DNA of 64,000 bases from Auanema rhodensis. Lineage: Eukaryota > Nematoda > Chromadorea > Rhabditida > Rhabditidae. Shown one piece after another: positions 1-10,539 of the stretch. The stretch spans positions 17,017,688 to 17,081,687 of the forward strand of contig OZ059895.1 in NCBI GenBank assembly GCA_964057225.1, written 5' to 3'. Every line of letters starts with the position of its first letter. Position 1 is the first letter of the stretch. Below the pieces are notes generated by a model that saw only the letters and a program-made list of their open reading frames with translations, was not told the DNA's origin and searched no databases. The position numbers and the translations under genes were made by a program.

Positions 1-179
1 AATAATTTTAATCTAAAAATATAATAAGTTGAATGAAAAAAAAAGATGAAAACCATGCATTTTCTTTGTCAAATTTTTCATTTGTTTAGAGAGTCTAGGG
101 AAAAGATGTTTGAAGAAAAGGAAAAATAACCTCTCTCTTTTTCTCTCTTTCTCTCTTTCTCTCTCTCTTATATTTTCTT

Positions 180-245
<66 letters not shown>

Positions 246-1472
246 ATTTCCTCACATTTCCTCTCTCTTTTTTTCTCATTTTCTTCATAGTCAATTCGGA
301 CTTCCAAACAATAATGCTAACATTTTTATAAAATTTTGAAATATTTTGCCTGTCATGCTCTAATATCACATAATCTTAGCTCTAATCCTAATTAGCTTAT
401 ATCCTTCCTCCCTCCTCATCTGTAAACAAACGATGTTAGTTGTCGCATCCTCAATGTTCCCATGGATACAGATAAAGGAAGGAAAAGACGGAAAGAAAAT
501 TGAGATTCCCTGATTGCATTGTCATTTCACAGTTCCAAAAAGTAATATCAAAATCTAAACTAGTTGATTACGACGACACAGATGCTTATGAGTTGTATGC
601 TTCATTCTCATTACGTTCATGAACTCCTGCATGAGTATGCAGGTGGTCTTACTTTAAAAATCGAGCTCAAGCTTCCAATACTATCTGCCTCATAAGCATG
701 ACTGACGGCTTGGTTTGTTCTTGTGTCCCATGTTCTTGTGTCCCATCTTGTCTGCCAGCATCGCATCTCTCTTCTCTCTTATCCACTTATATGTATGCCC
801 GCCCCTGGCTTTGTTTCTAAAGGACCCTAGTGGTAGACCTCATTCTCACACAATATTCATAAGGTTCGTTCGTTCAGTTATGCTCAATTCTCTGTCGTTC
901 GAGGATTTCTGTTCAAAGTCATTCAGAACTCAGGTTTTAAGTTGGCTCCTCTTCCAGTTAGTAGCATATGCTCTGTAAAATGCATATCGTGCAGCTAGAC
1001 TAAACTCGGAACAAGCCTGATCTGCAACGTTTTGTCTCATGTTTAGGCGCTATTTAACCTGATTATGAAGTAATTTTCAAGTTTTCTCATGTTTTAGATC
1101 TCTAGAGATCATCATATACGCTCATTTGTTTTTCTTTATAACTTATTATTCAATAATATTCGACTATATCATATAATTAACTGTTATATAGTTATAAATA
1201 CAATATTGAATACTTATCTTTTCTATATTCATTCTTATTCTATTCATTTTTAGAATAATATATAGCTATTCATATAAATATAATCGAAATATACATTGTA
1301 TAAGCATAAGTATATTCATTTACATAGATTTTATAGTTTGAACTGTTACTACTTCATGTAAAGCCTATATATTGTTCTTCAATACTTCCTATACTAGTAG
1401 TATCTCACAGTTTCTTTGCTCATCACTTACTCTGTACATCATCATCATCATCATCATCATCATCGTTGTGCC
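1..1472. other. 5' intergenic DNA, no gene seen
   Basis: AT-rich noncoding sequence upstream of the LRR-Ig gene. It holds a (CT)n tract near 131-242, a short tandem duplication of a TTCTTGTGTCCCA phrase near 718-747, and an ATC/TCA triplet run at about 1440-1464 just before the first exon. The open frames here are low-complexity or lack splice-consistent continuation, so I call no gene. Confidence 0.6.
131..242. repeat. (CT)n microsatellite
   Basis: About 110 bp of nearly pure CT dinucleotide with a few TTT interruptions. It produces artificial Ser/Leu or Arg/Glu reading frames on the two strands. Confidence 0.95.
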
Positions 1473-2581
1473 ATGTTATATCTGTAAGTTTTTGTTTTTT
1501 CCCAGACTGTTTTTTTCGTTGAACATGAAAAAAAGCCGATAAAATCATCGCAAATTCATAGATTCTTGTAACTTTACTTTACAGATGCATCCACATATTC
1601 TCAATAGTTGTCATGTGTGCAATGGCTGTCGTTCAGACGGACATCAGAAGCTGTAGACGGTAAGTTGTTCATATGAAGTTTAATTTGTATGTTTCAAATG
1701 GAATTGATATTCGTTTTATTGTTGCAGATATTCTTATTCAAATCGACCATCACAAGATTGCTCATCGTGTGGATTAACTAATCCACCAAAGCTTTTTCAT
1801 TCAGTTATTTCATTAAATCTAGCAAACAATTCATTAGGTATCGTGGATAATTTTCCAACTGCCTATAATACTCTTCTATCACTTCGTATGGATCATTGTT
1901 CAATTAAAGCTATTAAGCCAAAGGTTTATATAGCTTTTAGTAGATTTATGCTATGAAACAATGCTATTTCCAGGCACTTTTTCAATTAACCAACTTGAAA
2001 AACTTGGATTTATCATATAATCAGTTAGAACACATTCAAATAGGTCGATCTGTATCCTTACTCACCACACTCAATCTATCACATAATAAGCTGAGGTGAG
2101 AATTAGACAAAGAGCTAGAACTTGAAACTTGAAAGATTAAAACTTTTTTTATTTTACAGACACATACCGGATTTTTCAAGTTTAAATTCGCTTCGTTTAT
2201 TGGATTTATCATATAATAATTTGATTTCAATTATTCCACAACATCTGCCATATAATCTGGAATCTTTACGACTTACTGCTAACTATCTCTCCCACTTAAC
2301 ACATTGGTCCTTTTTGGAAAAGTTACAGGTTTGAGTTTTCCTTGGTTTCTAGTTGAAGCATGCACATCTAGTATACTCACTTACAAACATTTATATCAAG
2401 TGACTTTTGAGAAGGGATGGGTATACATTAATGGCTTTTGCCTTCTTATATTCATCTGGCTATTGTTTTTGGACGTTCTAATCCGTTAAAGTCCAAACCT
2501 TCTCTAGAACATAAGTGTAGCAGATTGTGAATAGGCTCACAAACTCTCAAAATTAAAAAGAAAGGAGCTGTAGGACAGAAG

Positions 2582-2625
<44 letters not shown>

Positions 2626-5600
2626 AAGAGAAAAAGAGAAAAAGGATAGAATATGAGTAGCAGAGATTCGTATTATGAATTAGGTGCTAGGAAGAGAGCA
2701 ACGGTTACATCATCTGTCATTCGGGTGAATTCTACTCTAAAGTGATGCTAGGCTGACCTCAAGCGAGAAGCCATTTGTCACCATTAGCTCCAGATGATTT
2801 TCTGATTTTTCATTGACATTATTGGGCAATAAGCTGATGTAATGAATAATGGTAATGAATTGAGATTTTAATTTAAGCTGATACACAGTTACAACTCGTG
2901 CACATCATCTTTATATATCCAGATTTGATTCAGATTTCTCAGCTGTTTGTAGAGGGGAGGGGGATCCAACAAAATCAAAATAATAACAGAACGAATAAAC
3001 TGTCTATGACGCCTGAATAGCTCCAGAAGCAGCACTATACGACTGTTGATGAGCTCAAATAGCTTACCGATAGCTCTCTGGGGACGAACTGTATTTCTGT
3101 TGTTTTGCGGGCAATCAGTGCGCCATCTGGCTAGTGTCTCACATCTCTTCTACCCGTCGGTTATTCAGAGACGAATCGGCTTTGATGACTGTAATGAGCT
3201 GCAGATGTAGTCATCTGACGTTCACTCAAGCATATTTATAACCATTTGGCTTTCATATTGTTAAGAATCTAACCAATATGTATAATTGAGCTTTTGCTAC
3301 TGCTGCTACTGCTGTGGCTTCTGCTAGATCCACTATGAAGTTCGTGCAATGAAAATGGAAGTATGTAAGCAATAAAGCTACGTCCGAACGCTATAGTTCT
3401 TCATATTTTTCTCAATTCTCTAGCTCGTGGCCGTCATCATTTATCAAAGATAATTCGCTGCAAAAGCTACATATAATAGCTTTAAGAGAACTTTGATGTA
3501 GAGCTGAGCCAGTTCTCACTCCAAGCTGTTCGTTCATGGTAGAAGTCACATTGTTTACATGTCATACATCCATCTGAATCATGTCAATCGTCCTATTCGG
3601 GATTAAAAATCTTTTTTTTTCCAAATGCTTAAGATAGCAATCAAATGAGTTTTTACTTAAACACAAAGAATAATATTCATTTCAGGAGCTCGATGTATCG
3701 TTTAATCCTTTAGTATGTGAATGCTCACTGTGGAAATTTGTAACATGGGCTGAACAGATGGCCTTATTTGACAGCTCAACGTTGCCATGCCGCAAGCCAG
3801 CCAGCCTAAGACGCAGCTTATCCGGAGAGGTACAATATAGAAATTTTCGGTTAAAATTGACATTTGCACGACGTGCGCATGAAACAAAATTCCAATTTCG
3901 CTATTATAACTATACATAGGTTTGATACAAATTGATAGAATAATATGGAACAGCATGATGACGGGGTCAGGTTGGAGGCTATATGAAATGGCTCGATGAT
4001 AAAATAATATTCATAATGAATATGAGATGTTTTTCCCATATAATGGAGTGTTTGATGGCAAAAATGTCTTTTTCTTAGCCTCTTCCTCCACATCATCATC
4101 ATCATCATCATCATCAGCTTGCGCCTTCTTTTGCCTTCTGTTCCGTCTCTTTCTCCAGCTCTCATCAATATCTGTTTTTATTAATTCCACTCAACTAATA
4201 TTGTTTCATATTGGGTTTTCATATATATCCTCTTGTCTCATACATTCTTCTCTCACTCTCTCTTATTCTCGCTCTTGCTCTCTCTATATCGCTTGTCTTC
4301 ATCCTACCAGCATCATCTTCAACCTTCTTCTTAACCATATACTTCACTAAAGACATCGACCTCAATTTGTCATTTAGATTAATCCAACTTAATTTCTGAC
4401 AGTTTTGCTTTCACATATCCTTCTTCTATTCATGAATGTATAGATGACTAACCAAAAACAAATCAAAACAATGATGTTTCGTGTTCAGATTAAAGCTTTC
4501 CATAAGCATGGACACCAAACAACTTATTCATGTTGTTTCATATCTCTTACAAAATTCTTGTTTTACACATCTTAACAGATTTACCAATAGTCTAAATAAA
4601 TCAAACTTTTACGGTCCCCATGAAACAGTGCTGAATCAGCAGTTGGATCTCTTATCACACTTGATCTAGTCAGGATGTCGTGAACATCCAAGGAAAAATG
4701 TGGGGATATAGCTCAGTGGTAGAGCGCTCCCTTAGCATGGGAGAGGGCTGGGGTTCAATTCCCCATATCTCCAGAACTTTTTAACTTTTGACGATTTGAT
4801 GTTTTTCATTTTTTTAGTTAAACCCATACAAGGTACGTTTCAAATAAAATATCTAAACTGAAAAGATGTTAAATCAGTGTCTTCAGTCAGGATAATTCTG
4901 ATTTGCAAAGCTGTCAGTGATGAGGAACAGAGATGATTCCATGTGAGTTAGAGCTAGCGATACTGCGGGACCGCAACTCCTGTCAGCTTATCATAGCTGA
5001 GGCAGCAACTTCCTTTAATCGAATAAGAACTTTTCTGGGTTATTAAGGGTTTCTATAACAAACGGACCATTCGAGATATTCGATGATAATAAGAAATTTG
5101 AAGAAATCAGTATTCTCCGGGGAAAGAGAATCTGGAAATTTGGGATCATGTGGGGATATAGCTCAGTGGTAGAGCGCTCCCTTAGCATGGGAGAGGGCTG
5201 GGGTTCAATTCCCCATATCTCCAGAAATTTTTTGCTTTCCAAGTCGATAAAGCTTTAAGTCTGATTTTCTTATTTTTCGATACACGCGTGTAAACTTGAC
5301 GCGTGAACTGTATGTTGACTGATTAGCATAATTCACGTGTACTTTCTACTCACGTCAATTTGTTATTTTTCGAACTCTTACTCACGTGTGCGGTTGCATT
5401 TCTTCAATTTCAACAAATAATTTTTAACAGAATCTATTACTTTTCTCTTCTTTATATAACTTTTTAATTTCAAAAATAATTAATAGTCTATAATGAAAGT
5501 TGTGATTTTCAGATATTTTGTGGTCCAGATATTCACGAATCCAAAGAAATTACTAGAAGTATTGTTTCGTTAGGTGACCCTCTTCAACTCTGCTGTACAG

Positions 5601-6413
5601 TTGCTTCGTCACCAGCTGCTTACGTTTTCTGGCGGCATGAAAACAAAAACATTACAAAAGTATTAAAAAATATCTTTATCTGTCTGATGAAATTCTGACA
5701 ATTCAGGGTTTGACAACATCTCCATTAGCTGAATCAGGGAGGGCACGATTTTGCTTAGATATTGCTAGCATGACAGTTAGCAGCTACGGCACATACAGTT
5801 GTGTAGCAAAACTTGGAGGTAACTCATATTTCACAAGTTCATCATAACTTTAGTTTACAGATGTATACGAATCTAAGAATTTTATAATTGAGCGTGATAA
5901 GATACCAATAGTAGCAAATTCAGCTGAACAGCTTGTGTTCTATGCTCAATTTAGTATCTGTGCGTTCGTTGGGGTTAGACATATACATATATCTCAACTT
6001 ATTTCATACAATAATTACAGATTTTCTGTGTTACATGCTGTTGCTGTCTTCGTCGAGCTAATCAGAAGACGAAAATTCGCAAAACTAGATATCATTTTCC
6101 CGTATGTTTTCTTTTTCATAAAATTTATAGCCAACATTTCAAAATATATTGCAGGAATTTGTGCCAACATTAGATTATTTGAATGATAATAATGATCCCT
6201 ATCTTACAACTGATCGTCGTTATTTGACTAAAATGGGCAAACAAATAGATGATTGGGATGATGTAGAGGTTAACTTAACACTTATACATAGATCTTTTTA
6301 TATTTAAATCTTACTTATAGAATTGGAGAAATGTGAAAAGCATCATGCATGCTCCATTGGCAAAGTTTGATTCGGAAACAAACATAACAACTACATTACA
6401 CTCATCTGTATAG
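1473..6413 (+). CDS. LRR-Ig single-pass membrane receptor (458 aa, 12 exons)
   Basis: Exons: 1473-1483, 1585-1659, 1728-1923, 1974-2095, 2160-2328, 3686-3829, 5513-5659, 5707-5818, 5861-5973, 6021-6101, 6155-6268, 6321-6413; every intron phase closes. The short first exon joins the second to give a signal peptide (about residues 1-22). Leucine-rich repeats follow (about 45-195; phrases such as LDLSYNQLEHI and LDLSYNNLISI), then an LRR C-terminal cap (NPLVCECSLWKFVTW, about 198-235). One Ig domain follows (Cys266/267, Trp279, YGTYSC at 315-320), then a TM helix at about 350-373 ending in a CCCC run, and an acidic cytoplasmic tail of about 85 residues. The domain order matches nematode LRR-Ig proteins (the IGLR type), which are cell-surface adhesion or receptor proteins; ligand unknown. 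Intron 6 (3830-5512) contains two tRNA-Ala genes on the same strand. AATAAA lies at 6454-6459. Confidence 0.88.
2329..3685 (+). other. Intron 5 of the LRR-Ig gene
   Basis: A 1.36 kb intron between the last LRR exon and the LRR C-terminal-cap exon. It contains a pure (GA)n tract at 2584-2622. No further exon or RNA gene was recognised inside it. Confidence 0.7.
2584..2622. repeat. (GA)n microsatellite
   Basis: Uninterrupted GA dinucleotide repeat of about 39 bp within an intron of the LRR-Ig gene. Confidence 0.95.
4090..4116. repeat. (ATC)n trinucleotide repeat
   Basis: Eight to nine ATC/TCA units within intron 6 of the LRR-Ig gene. Open frames crossing it are artefacts of the repeat. Confidence 0.9.
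4702..4773 (+). tRNA. tRNA-Ala (anticodon AGC), copy 1
   Basis: A 72-nt cloverleaf: acceptor stem GGGGATA pairs with TATCTCC (one G-U), then discriminator A. The D arm is AGCTCAGTGGTAGAGC, matching the A box. The anticodon stem CTCCC/GGGAG encloses loop TTAGCAT with anticodon AGC. The T arm GGGGTTCAATTCCCC carries the B box. A run of five T follows within 10 nt and would end Pol III transcription. The gene sits inside intron 6 of the LRR-Ig gene, in the same orientation. Confidence 0.97.
4910..5006 (+). ncRNA. Candidate structured small RNA in tRNA-Ala repeat unit, copy 1
   Basis: A 97-nt segment between two tRNA-Ala genes. Its ends GCUGUC and GGCAGC pair as a terminal stem. AGUGAUGA (C-box-like) lies just inside the 5' end and CUGA (D-box-like) just inside the 3' end, as in a box C/D snoRNA. 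It also contains hairpins GGAA/UUCC, UGCG/CGCA nested in GAGU/ACUC, and UCAGCU/AGCUGA with a loop containing UAUC. The last hairpin would mask the D box, which argues against a standard C/D snoRNA; a nematode Y/stem-bulge-type RNA is an alternative. I recognise no exact family. Confidence 0.35.
5152..5223 (+). tRNA. tRNA-Ala (anticodon AGC), copy 2
   Basis: Identical in sequence to the copy at 4702-4773, 450 bp downstream, and also inside intron 6 of the LRR-Ig gene on the sense strand. A run of six T follows after AGAAA. Its 3' flank matches the 3' flank of the last tRNA-Ala gene at 10468-10539 rather than that of its own neighbour. Confidence 0.97.
5224..5470 (+). repeat. Segmental duplication, left copy (3' flank of tRNA array)
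   Basis: About 245 bp nearly identical to 10540-10785, in direct orientation. It contains GACGCGTGAACTG, ACGTGTACTTTCTACTCACG and CACGTGTGCGGTTGC phrases. A sub-segment, 5305-5405, is also present inverted at 8720-8830. Similarity ends about 40 bp before the Ig exon of the LRR-Ig gene. Confidence 0.9.
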
Positions 6414-6453
6414 TATATGTATAATAATAATAATAATAATAATAATATAAATC

Positions 6454-6459
6454 AATAAA
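6454..6459 (+). terminator. Poly(A) signal AATAAA of the LRR-Ig gene
   Basis: AATAAA 41 nt after the TAG stop at 6411-6413, following an (AAT)n run. Its position suits 3' end cleavage of the LRR-Ig transcript. Confidence 0.6.
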
Positions 6460-6828
6460 GTTATATTAAATAATTCTTTAAATTCTAATATTTTGTTCCG
6501 TATGATCTACATCTCGATAGAATTCTGTAAAAAGCTTAAATGATTGTTGTGCCACGTTGTTGTCCAATTCTACAGCATTTCGTTCCACTTTTCTCAGTAT
6601 TTTTCAATTTAGAGATCAGAATTGAAACACTGTACACCACATATTCTAGCTTGTAGTGAAAGTGATCGTGTATATTATAAAATTGTTGCAAAAACATAAA
6701 ATAATTTTAAAAAATCTGAGAAACATCTAGAAGATATGAAATTTGATATAGAAATAACAATCTGAATACTAAGTGTTTAGTACTGTAGTAGATGTCTTAA
6801 CATTATTAGATTCTAAGTAAAAGAGAAA

Positions 6829-8024
6829 TCAAGTTAGTCTTCGAATAGTTTCAAACAGCTTACTAGTGCCTATGAATCTGTTCCATCGCTTGAGGATTAT
6901 ATGACGGTATTCTCTATGTGAGAACAACATGGTTAGGTGGTTTACCATACCATGACATGAATAAAGTGTCATAAACGTCTGACTAAATTCTGAAAAAGTG
7001 AACTTAGGCATCCGAATGATATTCCAACTTCAACCTGGTTCGTATCCTCCCCAGAATATTAAAATCAATGGGAAAATCATAAGACAGATTGGAATGAATG
7101 TCTGAAGCAAGAACCTGCTAACATTTTAAATGATCTTCCACTACCTGTGCTAGCAAAGCTCGAAGCAAATTCCTCTGTAGCAATTTGGTTCTTTGAGAGA
7201 ATGTTTCTGTTGAATTCAGGAGAAAATAATAAGAACAACTCAAACAGATGATAAACGTTGAGATAAATGCCACAAACACAAAGACAAAAAGAACTTCAAA
7301 CGTCTGATTTCGACTTGTCATAACGACAGCAACATCCCTCGTTTCCAGAAGTAACTTATATTGTTTTTTACATATGTCATGTGTCTTAAAGTAAGTGAGT
7401 GAGCTTTATAAGGTGAAAAAAATTACTTGGAAATGTTCCAATTTCTCTTTAAAATCACTAGACATAATGAATATTAAAGGAAGAACACCATATACCCATC
7501 CATTATATAAAAGAAATGTTACCAATGTATCTACTTTACCGTTGAGATGCAATAAATGATAAGTTGGAAGAATAGCTCGAGTTCTATAAACCAACATTCT
7601 CAAGTATACTCCCAAGATTTCTGTGATTCTTAATTAACTATACTTATAAGAATATACTTGCCAAGTATAAAGCCTCCGTACGCGCAGTAGACATATTCGG
7701 CTGGGATACCCTTGTTGGCGGTAATTCCTAATTGGCGAAATGCCCAAATATGAGGGTAGAGTTGGATTGTTAAGCAACAATCAAATACAAAATCATGACA
7801 TAGAAAGCTGAAACTATTTGAAAAAAAAAAAGACTCAAAGTGAATTGATGGCTTTACCAGATCAGGTGAAACAACAGTATATCCTTATATTCTTGCATAA
7901 CTTTAGAAGAATGGTAATAAACTATATATATAGCAAGAATATTTGTAGTAAAATTAAAAAGAAAGATAACATTTTGGGCAATTATATACATAGTTAAGTC
8001 TATTTCTTGTAGTAAGATGCACAT
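6829..8024 (-). CDS. Serpentine chemoreceptor, Srh/Sri/Str superfamily (318 aa, 6 exons)
   Basis: Exons on the minus strand: 8024-7858, 7807-7658, 7628-7427, 7354-7145, 7101-7035, 6989-6829; phases close from ATG to TGA. Seven hydrophobic segments are visible. Family-like phrases are MQEYKDILLFHL before TM2, the TM5 block FVFVFVAFISTFIICL, then FSQRTKLLQRNLLRALLAQ leading into TM6 (TFIPICLMIFPLILIF), and HGMVNHLTMLFSHREYR at TM7. The (R/K)TKKLQ..L.RAL..Q link before TM6 is typical of Srh, Sri, Srd and Str receptors, which act in chemosensory neuron cilia. The start is the first ATG in the N-terminal frame; a second ATG lies 10 codons further in. The gene is short-introned and intact, so not a pseudogene by inspection. 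One acceptor (AAG before 7628) is unusual. The gene sits between two tRNA-Ala arrays. Confidence 0.85.
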
Positions 8025-8719
8025 AATTCGATATAATATACGTTTTATAGATTAAGAACTGAAACAATCAAAAAAAAAGTGAATTAACTTAATTAAAAGG
8101 CTTACATCAAGTAATAACAATTCAGATAAAACCTTTGATGTTTTAAAAAGATTCAGATGTACCCCAAAATAGTCGATAGGCGGAAGATAGATTCTCAGAA
8201 CCAAATAGAGTCTCAAATATTATTTCAATATGAAGGGACGAGGGGTGCTAGTTGTTGTGAAAATATTTTTCTCAATTTTTGATTTGTAGAAGCTTTTTTG
8301 TATTTTACGTCAGGTTTACAATAACTTTTTGATCTTGGTGTTGGGTATAGATATTTGTCAAAATCGACATTTTTTTAAATCAAGTAATACCTGACAGTTT
8401 CCCTTCTAACAAGAATTTTAGTTTGTCAAGTATATTGTTCCACATACATTTAATATACAAAAATTTTACATTTTTCATAAAAAAAATAAAATTCATCATT
8501 GACAATGTAGCAAACACCTACTCGGTTTTATGTTTATCATTCTGGGTGTGAAGCCATGAAGTAAGCAATATAATTTACATATCGAAAAAAAATAATTGAA
8601 AAAAATTAGGAAATTCTTGATGAACCTACTCATACTTGCTGAGAAGACTTTGTTTTATTTTTTTTTAAATTGAAAGTAACTGAAAAAAGAATAAAATTAT
8701 TAAAAATAATGTTCAAAAT
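8025..8719. other. Intergenic AT-rich stretch
   Basis: Upstream region of the chemoreceptor. It is A/T-rich with several poly(A)/poly(T) runs. I see no coding exon, RNA gene or clear promoter element. Confidence 0.6.
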
Positions 8720-8830
8720 GAAGAAATGCAACCGCACACGTGGATAAGAGTTCGAAAAATAACAAACACGAGGTGTGTGACGTGAGTAGAAAGTACACGT
8801 GAATTATGCTAATCAGTCAACATACAGTTC
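8720..8830 (-). repeat. Inverted copy of the tRNA-array 3' flank
   Basis: Reverse complement of 10621-10721 (and of 5305-5405), differing by a few substitutions and a short insertion around ACACGAGGTGTG. With 10621-10721 it forms a pair of inverted repeats that bracket the four-gene tRNA-Ala array. Confidence 0.88.
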
Positions 8831-9122
8831 AAAAATCACATTGATTTCTTCAATTTTCTTATTATCAACATCCATCTCTAATAGTTCATTTGCTTTGAAA
8901 ACACAAAGTAAGCTATAAGTTGGTGAAAGAATAGATATACTAAATACCCCCCGAAAACCAGGACCTGCAGAACCCCCGACAGTTGGAATGGAGCTGATAG
9001 AGGAGTTGTTTTTCGTTTTCAGAGTTTACAAGCAGACCATTCAAGGTATTAGATGATAATAAGAAATTTGAAGAAATCAGTTTTCTCCAGGGAAAGATAA
9101 ACTGGAAAATCTGGAATAATGT

Positions 9123-9194
9123 GGGGATATAGCTCAGTGGTAGAGCGCTCCCTTAGCATGGGAGAGGGCTGGGGTTCAATTCCCCATATCTCCA
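9123..9194 (+). tRNA. tRNA-Ala (anticodon AGC), copy 3
   Basis: Same 72-nt sequence as the other copies, with full cloverleaf, anticodon AGC, and A and B boxes. A T5 terminator follows in GAACTTTTTAAC. It is the first gene of the four-gene array. Confidence 0.97.
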
Positions 9195-9330
9195 GAACTT
9201 TTTAACTTTTGACGATTTGATGTTTTTCATTTTTTTAGTTAAACCCATACAAGGTACGTTTCAAATAAAATATCTAAACTGAAACATTGTTAAATCAATG
9301 TCTTCAGTCAGGATAATTCTGATTTGCAAA

Positions 9331-9427
9331 GCTGTCAGTGATGAGGAACAGAGATGATTCCATGTGAGTTAGAGCTAGCGATACTGCGGGACCGCAACTC
9401 CTGTCAGCTTATCATAGCTGAGGCAGC
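9331..9427 (+). ncRNA. Candidate structured small RNA, copy 2
   Basis: Identical to 4910-5006: terminal stem GCUGUC/GGCAGC, C-box-like AGUGAUGA, D-box-like CUGA, and internal hairpins. It lies between tRNA-Ala copies 3 and 4. Confidence 0.35.
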
Positions 9428-9573
9428 AACTTCCTTTAATCGAATAAAAACTTTTCTGGGTTATTAAGTGTTTCCATAACAAGCGGACCATTCGAGATAT
9501 TCGATGATAATAAGAAATTTGAAGAAATCAGTTTTCTCCGGGGAAAGAGAAACTGGAAAATCTGGAATAATGT

Positions 9574-9645
9574 GGGGATATAGCTCAGTGGTAGAGCGCT
9601 CCCTTAGCATGGGAGAGGGCTGGGGTTCAATTCCCCATATCTCCA
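9574..9645 (+). tRNA. tRNA-Ala (anticodon AGC), copy 4
   Basis: Identical tRNA-Ala(AGC) gene, 451 bp after copy 3, with the same immediate flanks and T5 terminator. Confidence 0.97.
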
Positions 9646-9781
9646 GAACTTTTTAACTTTTGACGATTTGATGTTTTTCATTTTTTTAGTTAAACCCATA
9701 CAAGGTACGTTTCAAATAAAATATCTAAACTGAAAAGATGTTAAAGCAGTGTCTTCAGTCAGGATAATTCTGATTTGCAAA

Positions 9782-9878
9782 GCTGTCAGTGATGAGGAAC
9801 AGAGATGATTCCATGTGAGTTAGAGCTAGCGATACTGCGGGACCGCAACTCCTGTCAGCTTATCATAGCTGAGGCAGC
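9782..9878 (+). ncRNA. Candidate structured small RNA, copy 3
   Basis: Identical to 4910-5006, between tRNA-Ala copies 4 and 5. All predicted pairings are preserved. Confidence 0.35.
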
Positions 9879-10023
9879 AACTTCCTATAATCGAATAAGA
9901 ACTTTTCTGGGTTATTAAAGGTTTCTATAACAAGCGGACCATTCGAGATATTCCATGATAATAAGAAATTTGAAGAAATCAGTATTCTCCGGGGAAAGAG
10001 AAACTGGAAATTTGGGATCATGT

Positions 10024-10095
10024 GGGGATATAGCTCAGTGGTAGAGCGCTCCCTTAGCATGGGAGAGGGCTGGGGTTCAATTCCCCATATCTCCA
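10024..10095 (+). tRNA. tRNA-Ala (anticodon AGC), copy 5
   Basis: Identical tRNA-Ala(AGC) gene, 450 bp after copy 4, followed by T5. Confidence 0.97.
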
Positions 10096-10232
10096 GAACT
10101 TTTTACCATTTCATGTTTTTCATTTTTTTCAGTTTTTTAGTGAAACCCATACAAGGTACGTTTCAAATAAAATATCTAAACTGAAAAGATGTTAAATCAG
10201 TGTCTTCAGTCAGGATAATTCTGATTTGCAAA

Positions 10233-10329
10233 GCTGTCCATGATGAGAAACAGAGATGATTCCATGTGAGTTAGAGCTAGCGATACTGCGGGACCGCAAC
10301 TCCTGTCAGCTTATCATAGCTGAGGCAGC
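10233..10329 (+). ncRNA. Candidate structured small RNA, copy 4 (variant)
   Basis: As the other copies, but the 5' part reads GCTGTCCATGATGAGAAAC instead of GCTGTCAGTGATGAGGAAC. The C-box consensus RUGAUGA and terminal stem are kept, while the GGAA/TTCC hairpin is weakened. It lies between tRNA-Ala copies 5 and 6. Confidence 0.33.
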
Positions 10330-10467
10330 AACTTCCTTTAATCTAATAAGAACTTTTCTGGGTTATTAAGGGTTTCTATAACAAGCGGACCATTCGAGAT
10401 ATTCCATGATAATAAGAAATTTGAAGAAATCAGTTTTCTGCGGGAAAAGAGAAATTAATTGAGATGT

Positions 10468-10539
10468 GGGGATATAGCTCAGTGGTAGAGCGCTCCCTTA
10501 GCATGGGAGAGGGCTGGGGTTCAATTCCCCATATCTCCA
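10468..10539 (+). tRNA. tRNA-Ala (anticodon AGC), copy 6
   Basis: Identical tRNA-Ala(AGC) gene, last of the array. It is followed by AGAAATTTTTTGC, the same 3' flank as intronic copy 2. Confidence 0.97.

Larger units (their letters stand above)
9034..10539 (+). repeat. Tandem ~450 bp units, each ending in a tRNA-Ala gene
   Basis: Four tRNA-Ala genes are spaced 451, 450 and 444 bp apart. Each full unit contains, in order, the tRNA, a T-run, an AAACCCATACAAGGTACG phrase, the 97-nt structured segment, and a GGACCATTCGAGATATTC phrase. The first unit is truncated and diverged: it starts near 9034 and lacks the 97-nt segment. Units are nearly identical, which points to recent expansion or gene conversion. 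Confidence 0.95.

Noticed and set aside
13-369. Arg/Glu- and Ser/Leu-rich reading frames on both strands
   Set aside because: They are six-frame products of the CT/GA microsatellite. The same applies at 15307, 16661, 16725, 17866, 18079, 42532, 44430, 45934, 47305, 48588, 49212, 51024 and 51055.
9863-10060. Minus-strand ORF with LRERSTTELYPHM (also at 5015-5242)
   Set aside because: It is the reverse complement of the tRNA-Ala genes and repeat unit, not a protein.
9034-10539. CRISPR-like array
   Set aside because: Repeat units are about 450 bp and contain tRNA genes in a nuclear nematode context, with no short repeat-spacer structure.
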